Positions 36,863 through 46,522 of a stretch of 64,000 nt of DNA are shown here, piece by piece. The notes under the pieces are model-generated. The model was not told where the DNA came from. It did not search any database and saw only the letters and a list, made by a program, of their open reading frames with translations. The DNA comes from Alphaproteobacteria bacterium (GTDB lineage: Bacteria > Pseudomonadota > Alphaproteobacteria > Rhizobiales > Devosiaceae), in the NCBI GenBank assembly GCA_018828145.1, contig JAHJWO010000041.1, positions 62,001 through 126,000 on the forward strand, read 5' to 3'. Within the stretch, counting starts at the first letter, position 1. Every line of letters starts with the position of its first letter. The translations under genes were made by a program, and so were the position numbers.

Positions 36863-37852
36863 ATGAAGACCGCCCTGCAGACAGAATATGGCGCGCCGAG
36901 CGTCGTCGTCATCGCCGAAACAGCCAAGCCGGTGCCCAAAGACAATGAGGTCCTGGTGAGGGTTATGGCCACCACCGTCACCTCCGGGGATTCCCGCATG
37001 CGAGCCTTCCGCATCCCGGCCGCCTTCTGGCTGCCAGCCCGGCTGTTCATGGGCATAACCAGGCCGCGCAAGGCGGTGCTGGGCGCCGAATTTGCCGGCA
37101 TCGTGGAGGCCGCTGGCCAGTCGGTCAGCCGCTTTGCCGTGGGCGACCGGGTATTCGGCCTGCATGTCTATGGCTGCCACGCCGAATTCAAGGCGGTGCC
37201 CGAGGATGCCGCCATTGCGACGATGCCGCCGGGCCTGGGCTTTGACGCGGCCGCAGCCATCCCATTCGGGGCGCTGACGGCCCAGTTCTTCCTGCGCCGG
37301 GCCAATATTGCGGCGGGGCAGCGTGTGCTGGTCAATGGCGCATCGGGGGCGGTCGGCGCCTTCGGAGTGCAGCTGGCCAAGCACTATGGCGCGCATGTCA
37401 CCGGCGTGTGCAGCAGTGGCAATGTCGCGCTGGTGCGCAGTCTCGGCGCAGATGCTGTCATCGACTATCAGAGCATGGACTTCTCGCGCTCGGGACAGAA
37501 GTTCGACGTCATCCTGGACACGGTCGGCAATGTCACGCTGGGCCGGTTCCGCCGGGCCACCACAGCGAACGGCGTTCTTCTGGCCGTGGACGGCGGCGGC
37601 ACGGCGTTTATCCGGGCGGCGTGGACGCGGTTGTTCGGCAGCCGCAAGGTGATCGCCGCCGTCTCTGCGGACCGGCAGGCGGAGCTGGAGACCATACGCG
37701 ACCTGGTGGCGGCGGGGATTGTCCTGCCCACAATCGACAGCCGCTATGCGTTCGATGACATCGCCGAGGCGCATGCCCGGGTCGACAGCGGCCGCAAGCG
37801 CGGGGCAGTGGTCGTGGACGTGGCGGCGGAACTGGCCATCGCCGCCGCCTGA
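36863..37852 (+). CDS. Medium-chain NAD(P)-dependent alcohol dehydrogenase/quinone reductase
   Basis: 329 residues. N-terminal GroES-like domain (VLVRVMATTVTSGDSRMRAF, VLGAEFAGIVEAAG, FAVGDRVFGL) and Rossmann domain with VLVNGASGAVGAFGVQLAKHYGAHVTG. The zinc-ligand residues of classic alcohol dehydrogenases are absent, so this is a zinc-free, quinone oxidoreductase-like MDR enzyme. Substrate unknown. It lies behind the XRE regulator and ends at a strong bidirectional terminator. Confidence 0.92.
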   Translation: MKTALQTEYGAPSVVVIAETAKPVPKDNEVLVRVMATTVTSGDSRMRAFRIPAAFWLPARLFMGITRPRKAVLGAEFAGIVEAAGQSVSRFAVGDRVFGLHVYGCHAEFKAVPEDAAIATMPPGLGFDAAAAIPFGALTAQFFLRRANIAAGQRVLVNGASGAVGAFGVQLAKHYGAHVTGVCSSGNVALVRSLGADAVIDYQSMDFSRSGQKFDVILDTVGNVTLGRFRRATTANGVLLAVDGGGTAFIRAAWTRLFGSRKVIAAVSADRQAELETIRDLVAAGIVLPTIDSRYAFDDIAEAHARVDSGRKRGAVVVDVAAELAIAAA

Positions 37853-37860
37853 CACAGAAA

Positions 37861-37884
37861 AACGGCGCCCCATGGGGCGCCGTT
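37861..37884. terminator. Bidirectional terminator between convergent genes
   Basis: A 24-bp perfect palindrome, AACGGCGCCCCA/TGGGGCGCCGTT. On the minus strand it is followed by TTTTTCTG, a proper U-tract; on the plus strand by CTCGATT, weaker. It lies 8 bp after the MDR gene's stop and 6 bp from that of the DHA2 transporter gene. Confidence 0.88.
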
Positions 37885-37890
37885 CTCGAT

Positions 37891-39369
37891 TCAGTGGCCG
37901 TGGCTCATGCAGGGGGCCGCTTCGGGCTTGCGCACGAAGAAGGCGGCCACCACGGCGAAGAGCGAGATCACCGCGCCGATCAGGAAGGCGAGCTGGATGC
38001 CACCGGCCAGCGCGCTGACCGGCTCCACGCCTTCGGCCGTCAGGCCAGCGGTGCGGATGGTCATCAGCGCGACGAAGAGGGCAATGCCGGCGGCGCCGGC
38101 CACCTGCTGGATGGAGCCGAGGATGGCGCTGCCATGGGAATACATTTCCATGCGCACCGAACCCAGAGCCGCGGTGAACAGCGGCGTGAAGACCAGGGCC
38201 AGACCAATGCTGATGATGATGTGGCCGGTCAGGATGGCCCAGACCGAGGTGTTCTGATCCACCCGCGTCAGCGCCCACAGCACGACAGACACCAGAATAG
38301 TGCCGGGCACGAGGAGCTTGGTCGGGCCGATGCGGTCATAGAGCCCGCCAACCGAGGGGGCCAGCAGACCCATCAGCAGGCCACCGGGCAGCAGCAGCAG
38401 ACCGGTCTGCAGCGTGTCCAGACCCAGCACGTTCTGGGTATAGATGGGCAGCAGGATGACCGTGCCGAACAGCGCCATCATGGCGATGGCCATGGTCAGC
38501 ACCGACACGGTGTAGTTGCGCGACAGGAAGGTGCGCAGGTCGAGCAGCGCCTTGTCCTGCCGTGACAGCACGATCTGTCGCCAGATGAAGACCGCCATGG
38601 CCACGAGGCCAACCACCAGGGGCAGCCAGATCGGGAAGGCCGCGCCGACATGCTCGCCTTCGCCCAGGCTCGACAGGCCATAGACGAGGCCGCCAAAGCC
38701 CACGGCCGACAGGATGACCGAGGCGATATCCAGCGGGGCATAGCGGGGCGTCGTGACATTCTGCATCTTGCGGGCACCGACAACCAGGGCCGCGATGGCG
38801 ATGGGCAGCATGAGGATGAACATCCAGCGCCAGTCCAGATTGGCCAGGATGAAGCCGCCGATGGTGGGGCCGATGGCCGGGGCCACCGAGATGACGATGG
38901 AGATATTGCCCATGGTCTTGCCGCGCGATTCCGGCGGCACTAGGGTCATCACCGTGGTCATCAGCAGCGGCATCATGATGGCAGTGCCGACGGCCTGGAT
39001 GACGCGGCCGAAGATCAGCAGTTCAATGCCCGGCGCGGCGGCGCAGATCAGCGTGCCGGCCGTGAAGATCGACATGGCCAGCATGAAGACGGGGCGCGTA
39101 TTCATGCGCTGCAGCAGAAAGCCGGTGATCGGAATGACGATGGCCATGGTGAGCAGGAAGGCGGTGGTCAGCCACTGCGCAATATTGGGCTGCACCCCCA
39201 GGCTGTCCATCAGATTGGGGATGGCCACGCTCATCATCGTTTCATTGAGAAAGACGACGAAGGTCGATGCCAGCAGCAGGGCGATGACCAGCTTGTTGCG
39301 GGCCGCATCGGTCTGGTTCACCGGTGCCTCGGCCGGCATGGCGTCAAAAGTCGTTGCTTCGGTACTCAT
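37891..39369 (-). CDS. DHA2 family (EmrB/QacA-type) MFS multidrug exporter
   Basis: 492 residues from ATG 39369, preceded by GAGGGATC; an upstream GTG is unlikely. Fourteen membrane spans are expected for this group. Markers: FVVFLNETMMSVAIPNLMDSLG, IAQWLTTAFLLTMAIVIPITGFLLQR, and the antiporter motif C-like APAIGPTIGGFI. DHA2 pumps expel drugs with protons. The gene is solitary: no EmrA-type adaptor is adjacent. The 418-bp gap upstream holds a palindrome at 39535 that could be its operator. Confidence 0.94.
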   Translation of the reverse strand: MSTEATTFDAMPAEAPVNQTDAARNKLVIALLLASTFVVFLNETMMSVAIPNLMDSLGVQPNIAQWLTTAFLLTMAIVIPITGFLLQRMNTRPVFMLAMSIFTAGTLICAAAPGIELLIFGRVIQAVGTAIMMPLLMTTVMTLVPPESRGKTMGNISIVISVAPAIGPTIGGFILANLDWRWMFILMLPIAIAALVVGARKMQNVTTPRYAPLDIASVILSAVGFGGLVYGLSSLGEGEHVGAAFPIWLPLVVGLVAMAVFIWRQIVLSRQDKALLDLRTFLSRNYTVSVLTMAIAMMALFGTVILLPIYTQNVLGLDTLQTGLLLLPGGLLMGLLAPSVGGLYDRIGPTKLLVPGTILVSVVLWALTRVDQNTSVWAILTGHIIISIGLALVFTPLFTAALGSVRMEMYSHGSAILGSIQQVAGAAGIALFVALMTIRTAGLTAEGVEPVSALAGGIQLAFLIGAVISLFAVVAAFFVRKPEAAPCMSHGH

Positions 39370-39534
39370 CAGATCCCTCGATGCTGAATATTGCTTGGTC
39401 ACCAGGACGACGGGCGACGCCGGTGGGTTTCGACGTCACCGTGAAGTGTTTTTGCGACAACCGGTGTCAGCAGGCATATAGTTAGGCGATGGCTTTAGTA
39501 ACGCCGCCGCAGGCATGGGTCAATACTAAATTAT

Positions 39535-39546
39535 ACGCTTAAGCGT
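39535..39546. promoter_or_regulatory. 12-bp palindrome, operator candidate for DHA2 pump
   Basis: ACGCTTAAGCGT, perfectly symmetric, in AT-rich sequence about 170 bases upstream of the pump start. MarR- or TetR-type repressors often bind such sites near efflux genes, but no such regulator is adjacent. Confidence 0.35.
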
Positions 39547-39698
39547 TGATCGCGAGCGGGCCGCGAAAGGGTGCCGTTTCTAGGCCTGCCGCATTTCTGC
39601 GTCCAGTCACAGGAATGCAAATCTGGGCTGCGAAATCGTCTTTCGGCCCCTTCTCCGCAGGGAAGCTGCACCCATATATGGTCCAGGCGAGTGGTGCA

Positions 39699-39713
39699 GT
39701 TCTTGTTTTGTTC
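39699..39713 (+). promoter_or_regulatory. LexA (SOS) box, GTTC-N7-GTTC
   Basis: GTTC-TTGTTTT-GTTC is an exact match to the alphaproteobacterial LexA direct repeat (GAACAAAACAAGAAC on the other strand). It overlaps a plausible promoter (TTGTTT-n17-TACATC) 75 bases upstream of the radical SAM start, where LexA would block RNA polymerase. Confidence 0.7.
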
Positions 39714-39787
39714 TCGTGGAACTGTTACATCCTGGGACGCGTTCTGCGGTCACGATTCGACTGTTGGCGTCCGGCAGGAGATCTCTC

Positions 39788-40936
39788 ATGGCGCTCTATC
39801 AGGCCCCCTCGTTCGAAGCCCTGGAAAAACTCAGCCGCAGCCGCGACGCCGATCTGGCGCGGCGCGAACTGCTCGATCCCGACCGCATCCGCGGACGCGG
39901 GGCGCAGTCCAATCGCAGCGGTCGCTTCGAAAAGCAGACCCGCGAGGGGTTTGACGACGGCTGGGACAATGTCGAGCCGCTGTCGATCTTCGAGACCGTC
40001 GAACATGTCGAGCGCGCCAAGACCATCATCACGACCAATGACAGCCCGGATATCGGCTTCGAGCGCTCGATCAACGCCTACCGCGGCTGCGAGCACGGCT
40101 GTTCCTACTGCTTTGCCCGGCCGACGCATGCCTTTCTCGGCCATTCGGCGGGGATCGAGTTCGAGCGCGACATCTATGTGAAGGTCAATGCGGTCGAGGC
40201 GCTGCGAGCGGAACTGGCGGCCAAGAGCTATCGGGTCAAGCCCATTGCCATGGGCACCAATACCGACCCCTACCAGCCGGCCGAGCGCAAGCACAAGCTG
40301 ACGCGCGGCATTCTCGAAGTGATGCTGGAAACGCGCCATCCGGTGATGATCACCACCAAGTCATCGCTGATCATCCGCGACCTGGACCTCCTGACCGAGC
40401 TGGCCAAGCTGGGCCTCGTCAAGGTGGCACTGTCGATGACCTCGATGGACCATAAGCTGAGCCGCAAGATGGAGCCGCGCGCCTCCTCCCCTGCCCGGCG
40501 GCTGGAGGCCATAAGGCTCCTCAGCGAAGCGGGTGTGCCGGTGGCGGTGTTTGCCTCGCCGATGATTCCGGCGATCAACGACATGGAACTGGAACGCATT
40601 CTCGACGCCGCCAAGGCGCAGGGGGCGGTCAGCGCCTCGATGATCCTGCTGCGGCTGCCGGGGGAAGTGCGCGACGTGTTCCGCGAATGGCTGCTCCGCC
40701 ATTTCCCCGACCGGGTGCGGCATGTACTGGCGCTGGTGCGCGATACGCGCGGCGGCAAGGATTATGACTCGCGCTGGGGCACGCGCATGACGGGCGAAGG
40801 CCCCTATGCCACGCTGCTGCGCCAGCGCTTCGACAAGGCGCGCGAACGCTATGGCCTCGACGCCAAGCTGCCCGGCCTGCGCAATGACCTCTTCATCGCA
40901 CCCCGGCTCGAAGAGCGGCAGATGAGCCTGTTCTAG
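39788..40936 (+). CDS. PA0069 family radical SAM protein (SplB-related)
   Basis: 382 residues from ATG 39788, with CAGGAGA upstream. The Fe-S cysteines C101, C105 and C108 (GCEHGCSYCFARPTHAF) mark a radical SAM enzyme; preceding TTNDSPDIGFERSINAYRGC is typical of the PA0069/Rv2578c group, distant relatives of spore photoproduct lyase. Function is not established. The SOS box upstream argues for a role after DNA damage, which is my inference. It is a single rightward gene, convergent with the HAD gene. Confidence 0.93.
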   Translation: MALYQAPSFEALEKLSRSRDADLARRELLDPDRIRGRGAQSNRSGRFEKQTREGFDDGWDNVEPLSIFETVEHVERAKTIITTNDSPDIGFERSINAYRGCEHGCSYCFARPTHAFLGHSAGIEFERDIYVKVNAVEALRAELAAKSYRVKPIAMGTNTDPYQPAERKHKLTRGILEVMLETRHPVMITTKSSLIIRDLDLLTELAKLGLVKVALSMTSMDHKLSRKMEPRASSPARRLEAIRLLSEAGVPVAVFASPMIPAINDMELERILDAAKAQGAVSASMILLRLPGEVRDVFREWLLRHFPDRVRHVLALVRDTRGGKDYDSRWGTRMTGEGPYATLLRQRFDKARERYGLDAKLPGLRNDLFIAPRLEERQMSLF

Positions 40937-40948
40937 CGTCAGAAGCGA

Positions 40949-41626
40949 TCAGGCCTGTGCCACTCTGCTGGAGATGAAGGTCCGTACCGCCGGATCGTCG
41001 TAGCTATCGGCGGACAGGACCGCGCCGGCGGCGATCATGTCTTCGTGGAGCAGGCTGGTGCGGATGCCGATGGTTGCCAGCCCGGCGGCCGTGGCCGAAG
41101 CAATGCCGGTGCGCGAATCCTCGAAGGCGACCGAGGCCTCAGCGCTGGCGCCGAGCAGGCGCAGGCCTTCGAGATAGGGCAAGGGATGGGGCTTGCCATG
41201 GGCCAGTTCCTCGCCGATCACCAGGGCGCGGAAGCGGTGGCGAATGCCCAGCCCGTCGAGGATCAGGTCGGCATTGGCGCGCGGCGCATTGGTCACCGCC
41301 GCCATGGGCAGGCCGGCGCCATCGGCCATGTCCATCAGCGCGAAGAGCCCCGGAACCGCATGGATGGCCGAGCGCGCGAGATCGCGAAAAGTCTCCTCCT
41401 TGCCGCGCAGCACCTCCATGCCGTCTGCTGGCGACAGATGCGGCACGAAGCGGCGGGCGATGGCCTCATTGGCGAGGCCCTGCAATTCCAGGGCGAAGCG
41501 CGGCTTGTCGAAGTGGTGGCCATAGGGCGCGAAGGTGCGGTTGAAGGCCTCGAGATGCAGCGGATCGGTATCGGCCAGCGTGCCGTCGATATCGAACAGC
41601 AGCGCGGCGCCTGGCTTGAGGATCAT
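40949..41626 (-). CDS. HAD family hydrolase, beta-phosphoglucomutase-like
   Basis: 225 residues from ATG 41626, chosen for its GGAA ribosome-binding sequence and because the HAD core starts at once. Motif I D12-x-D14 (LLFDIDGTLADTD), a helical cap, motif II in AVTNAPRAN, Lys of motif III in HGKPHPLPY and motif IV in FEDSRTGIAS. This is the subfamily of phosphoglycolate phosphatase and beta-phosphoglucomutase. Substrate unknown. Confidence 0.92.
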   Translation of the reverse strand: MILKPGAALLFDIDGTLADTDPLHLEAFNRTFAPYGHHFDKPRFALELQGLANEAIARRFVPHLSPADGMEVLRGKEETFRDLARSAIHAVPGLFALMDMADGAGLPMAAVTNAPRANADLILDGLGIRHRFRALVIGEELAHGKPHPLPYLEGLRLLGASAEASVAFEDSRTGIASATAAGLATIGIRTSLLHEDMIAAGAVLSADSYDDPAVRTFISSRVAQA

Positions 41627-41694
41627 GAAGAGTTCCGGGGACGAGAGGGAGCCGCGCGGAACCGATAGCAAAAGCGCGCTGACGTCAATCGCTG

Positions 41695-42279
41695 CTAGTA
41701 CTGGGCGAGCTTGCGCGCATGGCTGGCCATGAAATCGAGCGAGGCCAGCACGCCGCGCAGCGAAAGCCGCACCTCTTTGGTGTCCCCGCCGTTGAGGGGC
41801 ACTGTCACCACAACCGCATTGCGCTCGCCCATCTGCTCGATCAGCGCCGCCTTGCGGGCGGGGTCGGCGACATAGAACTGGTTGACCGTGTTGTAGCGGG
41901 TTTCGAGATCGGTGGCGAAGCTGAGGCGCTCGGGCGGTTCGCTGCCGAAGGCCAGCAGCAGCGGGCGGCGGGTGTCGGTCTCGACATCGTCGGCGGCAAC
42001 GGTAAAGGCCAGATCGAGATCGCCCGTGAGGCGATTGCGCAGGATGGTGAGTTTGTAGGCGGGCAGGCCGGCGCTGTTGAGCTCCTGGCTGCCGGTGCTG
42101 GCAAAGCAGGAAAAGCCGTAGTAATCGGTCGCGTCCTCGTCGATGGCGTCGGGACAGGCGGCCAGCCAGTCGCGGTTATACTCGCGCCATTCGCCGAAGG
42201 GATGGTGAAAGGGCGCGGCGGCGGCCGGCATGGCCGACAGAGCTGCTATCGCCAGGATGGCGCCGTATCGGAAGATCAT
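41695..42279 (-). CDS. Exported protein, 194 aa, invasion-associated locus B-like layout
   Basis: Signal peptide at 1-21 (ILAIAALSAMPAAAA). The mature part starts FGEWREYNRDWLAACPD, includes a cysteine pair (AACPD and GFSCFAS), AYKLTILRN, NQFYVADPARKAALIEQM and a C-terminal VRLSLRGVLASLDFMA. The W...C...F pattern and the closing F/L-SLxGF-like strand recall the IalB family, but I am not certain. Periplasmic, function unknown. Solitary leftward gene. Confidence 0.7.
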   Translation of the reverse strand: MIFRYGAILAIAALSAMPAAAAPFHHPFGEWREYNRDWLAACPDAIDEDATDYYGFSCFASTGSQELNSAGLPAYKLTILRNRLTGDLDLAFTVAADDVETDTRRPLLLAFGSEPPERLSFATDLETRYNTVNQFYVADPARKAALIEQMGERNAVVVTVPLNGGDTKEVRLSLRGVLASLDFMASHARKLAQY

Positions 42280-42342
42280 CTCGTCTGGGCTCTCGCTGGT
42301 TGCCCCCCAGCGCGCGCACTATAGCAGAGCCCAAGCCAGGCG

Positions 42343-42359
42343 ACAGGGCCTAGCCCTGT
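42343..42359. promoter_or_regulatory. Hairpin before DUF4180 gene
   Basis: ACAGGGC-cta-GCCCTGT, a 7-bp stem with a 3-base loop, 21 bases before the DUF4180 start and ahead of its AAGGAGA ribosome-binding site. It could be an operator or an mRNA leader hairpin. Confidence 0.35.
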
Positions 42360-42380
42360 GAATATGAAGGAGAATTCGGC

Positions 42381-42734
42381 ATGACGCGCATCGAGCATAA
42401 TGGCCTCGTCCTGCTGGAGCTACCGCTCGACGGCCCCCTGCTCGCCACCGAGCAGGACGCTGTCGACATGATCGGGGAGACCTATGGCACCGGCGCCGAC
42501 ATGATCGTCGTGCCGCTTGCCCGGCTGGACCCCGGATTTCTCGACCTCAGGAGCGGCATTGCCGGCATCTTCTTCCAGAAGATGCAGAACTATCGCCTGC
42601 GCCTCGCCATCATCGGGGACATTGCCGCCCAGACAGAGGCCAGCAAGGCGCTGCGCGACTTCGTGTTCGAAACCAACCGGCACGGCAACCACCGCTTCGC
42701 GCCCGACCGGGAAGCACTGCTGGCGCGACTGTAA
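42381..42734 (+). CDS. DUF4180 domain protein
   Basis: 117 residues with a strong AAGGAGA ribosome-binding site. The sequence (DAVDMIGETYGTGADMIVVPLARLDPGFLDLRSGIAGIFFQKMQNYRLRLAIIGD, here quoted only by its key pieces MIGETYG, FLDLRSGIAG, FFQKMQNYRLRLAIIG) matches DUF4180, small STAS-like proteins of unknown function. It ends DFVFETNRHGNHRFAPD, a conserved terminal part. It stands between a leftward secreted protein gene and rnhB and is likely expressed on its own. Confidence 0.88.
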   Translation: MTRIEHNGLVLLELPLDGPLLATEQDAVDMIGETYGTGADMIVVPLARLDPGFLDLRSGIAGIFFQKMQNYRLRLAIIGDIAAQTEASKALRDFVFETNRHGNHRFAPDREALLARL

Positions 42735-42778
42735 CGGCCGCCGGTTGACTTGACCGGCCCGAGGGCGATGCTGGCGGC

Positions 42779-43441
42779 ATGCTGTTTGATTCGACCCCGC
42801 AGACCGAGCCCGACTATCGCCACGAGCTGGAACTCCAGACCAGTGGGGCCCGCGTCGTTGCGGGGGTCGACGAGGCCGGGCGCGGGCCGCTGGCCGGGCC
42901 GGTGGTGGTGTCGGCCGTGGTGCTGGACGCAAGGGCCATTCCGCAGGGGCTCAACGATTCCAAGAAGCTGACCGAGGAGCAGCGCGAGCTGTTGTTCGAG
43001 CAGATCATGGATACGGCGCTGGCCGTCTCGGTGGTCGTGGCGCCCCCCTCGATCATTCTCAGCCGCAATATTCGCGGCGCGACGCTTTGGGGCATGGCGC
43101 AGGCAGCCAACAGTCTCGGTATCCGCCCCGACCGGGTGCTGATCGACGGGCGCGACGTGCCGCTCGGCCTGCCCTGCGAAGGCCTGGCGCTGATCGGCGG
43201 CGACGGCCGCAGCGTGTCGATCGCGGCGGCCTCCATCGTCGCCAAGGTGACGCGCGACCGCATGTGCAAGATCATGGATTGCGACGCGCCGCATTTCGGC
43301 TTTTCCGGCCACAAGGGCTATTCGACGCCCCAGCATATGCGCGCACTGGTGGAGCATGGGCCCTGCCGGCACCACCGCGAGGAATTCGCGCCGGTGGCCG
43401 AAGCCTGGGCGCGGGTGCGTGGCGTGGTTCTGGTGGCTTGA
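42779..43441 (+). CDS. rnhB: Ribonuclease HII
   Basis: 220 residues. Removes ribonucleotides from DNA and RNA-DNA hybrids. The DEDD active site begins with D31-E32 in GVDEAGRGPLAGPVV; further seen are LNDSKKLTEEQRE, LIDGRDVP and GHKGYSTPQHM. The window thus carries both rnhA and rnhB. About 134 bp separate it from ccrM on the same strand, and this gap holds the ccrM promoter sites, so ccrM is likely transcribed separately. Confidence 0.97.
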   Translation: MLFDSTPQTEPDYRHELELQTSGARVVAGVDEAGRGPLAGPVVVSAVVLDARAIPQGLNDSKKLTEEQRELLFEQIMDTALAVSVVVAPPSIILSRNIRGATLWGMAQAANSLGIRPDRVLIDGRDVPLGLPCEGLALIGGDGRSVSIAAASIVAKVTRDRMCKIMDCDAPHFGFSGHKGYSTPQHMRALVEHGPCRHHREEFAPVAEAWARVRGVVLVA

Positions 43442-43487
43442 GTTTGGCGGGCGTGGCGTCGCGCCGAACAACCGCATCCGACCCCTC

Positions 43488-44709
<1,222 letters not shown>

Positions 44710-44743
44710 TCCTGACCTCCAATCACGTCTCAGGCTCTTGACT

Positions 44744-44778
44744 AGGCCGCTGGTTTGCCCCAGCGGCCTTTTTGTTTG
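44744..44778 (+). terminator. Rho-independent terminator after ccrM
   Basis: AGGCCGCTGG-tttgcc-CCAGCGGCCT followed by TTTTGTTTG: a 10-bp perfect stem with a good U-tract, 34 bases after the ccrM stop. The remaining gap to 44937 shows nothing else. Confidence 0.93.
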
Positions 44779-44937
44779 TGCTGAGAAGGCGTGCCCGTGG
44801 CAGGACGAACTGGACGCGTACGGGTTTGGCTTCCAATCCCAAACTGCCGGATCAGCGAAATATGAAAGCCATCCGGACGCTTCGGGCGATCCCTGCCCTT
44901 CTCTAGACTGAGCCGAAGTCCGGGCCGCCCTGGTTGC

Positions 44938-46383
44938 TCAACTTAGCGAGCTGACGCTGGATGTTGGGAGAGATGACGCCAGAGTGCAGACAACGCCGCC
45001 GGGCGCATAGTCGATGCTAACCTCCCCTTCAAAGTCGGCCGCCAGCACTCGCGTGATCAGTCTTGAGCCGAAGCCCTTGAGGGTAGGTTCTGCAACCGGG
45101 GGGCCGCCAGTTTCACGCCAGGTAAAGCGAAACGCCCCCTGATTTGCGGCGTCGGCAGTGCCCAAGGACCAATCGATCAGGACCTTGCCACCGGGGACCG
45201 ACAGGGCTCCATACTTTGCCGCGTTGGTGGCAAGTTCATGGATCGTGAGGGCCATTGAGAGGGCTTGTCTGGCCCCCAGTTCGACAGGTGGGCCGTCCAG
45301 CACAATGCGGTCCGGTCCCGCCATATGCGGGCTCAGAGCCTTCTGCACGACCGACTGCATCGGTGCGCCGCTCCACGCCTTGGCGGTCAGAATGTCATGG
45401 GCATTGCCAAGCGCCTGCAAGCGCGCGGAAAAGGCAGCTCTCCTGTCTGCGATGTCGTCGCCCCTCAGCGTCTGGGATGCAATGGCGCTGACCATGGCGA
45501 GCGTGTTCTTGATGCGATGCTGCAGTTCGGCGCCAAGCATTGCCTCCCTCGCCTCGGCATCCTTGCGTTGGCTGACGTCACGAACCGTTCCGATAAGCCG
45601 TTTGCCACCCGTCGAAGCCAATGCCTGCGCGCGAGCGTGAATCCAGACGTGTGGGGCTCCCTGCCCTGAGACGATGCGGTATTCGACGTCCATGATACCG
45701 TCGCCAGCGGGATCCATGGCTTTGGCAGCCTCAGCTGCCAGCCTGGAGCGGTCTTCCGGGGCAAGCCGAGCCAGGAATTCCTCGAAGGAAGCCTTCTTGC
45801 CCGCCGTGCCCCCTAACATCTCGACGGCACGGTCATCGCCGATCAGATCAACGAACTTTCCGTCGATGACACGGCATTGCCAGACGCCCATTTCCGCGGC
45901 GGCCAGGGCAACCTTGGCTTGAACCTGGCTCTCTCGTGCGGCCATCTCCGCCGTTCGGGTCTGGGTTATGTCGGTCGAAATCGACAGGATGTGGGTTGGC
46001 CGCCCATCCGCGCCCAAAACCGGCATCACGCGAACATCCCAGAACTTGGAATTGCCCTTCACAGTGCTGGCGGCACTGAGGAAGCGAGCGGGCTTTCCGT
46101 TGCGGCAGGCCTCGATTGCCGCTTTGGCAGCAACGTTTCCCTCGTCCAACCAGAAATCAGGCCAGGGGCAGCCCTTGAGAGCAGGAAAGTCATCGACTTC
46201 CATGACGCGTTTTCCGCCCTCGCTCATAAACTGAAGGCGGCCATCGAGGTCCAGGATCTTGATGCAGTCGTCGCTGCCAGACAGGAGAGCTACGAGCAGT
46301 GCTTCATTGCCGACAAGTGCTGGATCCGCCGCGGTGAGTTCTTCATTCAGGGCGCTGATCTTTTTGCCAGGCAGTTCCGACAT
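44938..46383 (-). CDS. PAS-PAS-HWE sensor histidine kinase
   Basis: 481 residues, no membrane span, so cytoplasmic. Two PAS-like domains (~30-150, ending ILSISTDITQTR; ~155-275, ending LIGTVRDVSQRKDAE) precede an HWE kinase: phospho-acceptor H289 in AELQHRIKNTLAMVSAIASQTLRG, HELATNAAKYGALS as N-box, and the W-x-E of FTWRETGGPPV. HWE kinases are common in Rhizobiales and often feed the general stress response or single receivers. The signal is unknown. A stand-alone receiver lies 1.3 kb upstream on the same strand. Confidence 0.94.
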   Translation of the reverse strand: MSELPGKKISALNEELTAADPALVGNEALLVALLSGSDDCIKILDLDGRLQFMSEGGKRVMEVDDFPALKGCPWPDFWLDEGNVAAKAAIEACRNGKPARFLSAASTVKGNSKFWDVRVMPVLGADGRPTHILSISTDITQTRTAEMAARESQVQAKVALAAAEMGVWQCRVIDGKFVDLIGDDRAVEMLGGTAGKKASFEEFLARLAPEDRSRLAAEAAKAMDPAGDGIMDVEYRIVSGQGAPHVWIHARAQALASTGGKRLIGTVRDVSQRKDAEAREAMLGAELQHRIKNTLAMVSAIASQTLRGDDIADRRAAFSARLQALGNAHDILTAKAWSGAPMQSVVQKALSPHMAGPDRIVLDGPPVELGARQALSMALTIHELATNAAKYGALSVPGGKVLIDWSLGTADAANQGAFRFTWRETGGPPVAEPTLKGFGSRLITRVLAADFEGEVSIDYAPGGVVCTLASSLPTSSVSSLS

Positions 46384-46522
46384 GCACGAACTCCGGTTGG
46401 AGCCACAGGGTTAGCATGTTCAACCGAGAAGCAGAAACGATAGAGACGCCTTGGCGGGCTCGGGCTACCAGTATCCGGAGCCAAGCTTGCGCCGCCGGTC
46501 CAGTGTCCTGAACGCAATGACC

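Larger units (their letters stand above)
39370..39787. other. 418-bp regulatory gap between efflux pump and radical SAM genes
   Basis: No convincing gene is seen. The region is divergent and so must carry promoters for both sides. Its content: a perfect 12-bp palindrome at 39535-39546 inside an AT-rich run, an SOS-type box at 39699-39713, and a possible -35/-10 pair TTGTTT-n17-TACATC (39703-39731) overlapping that box. Confidence 0.6.
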
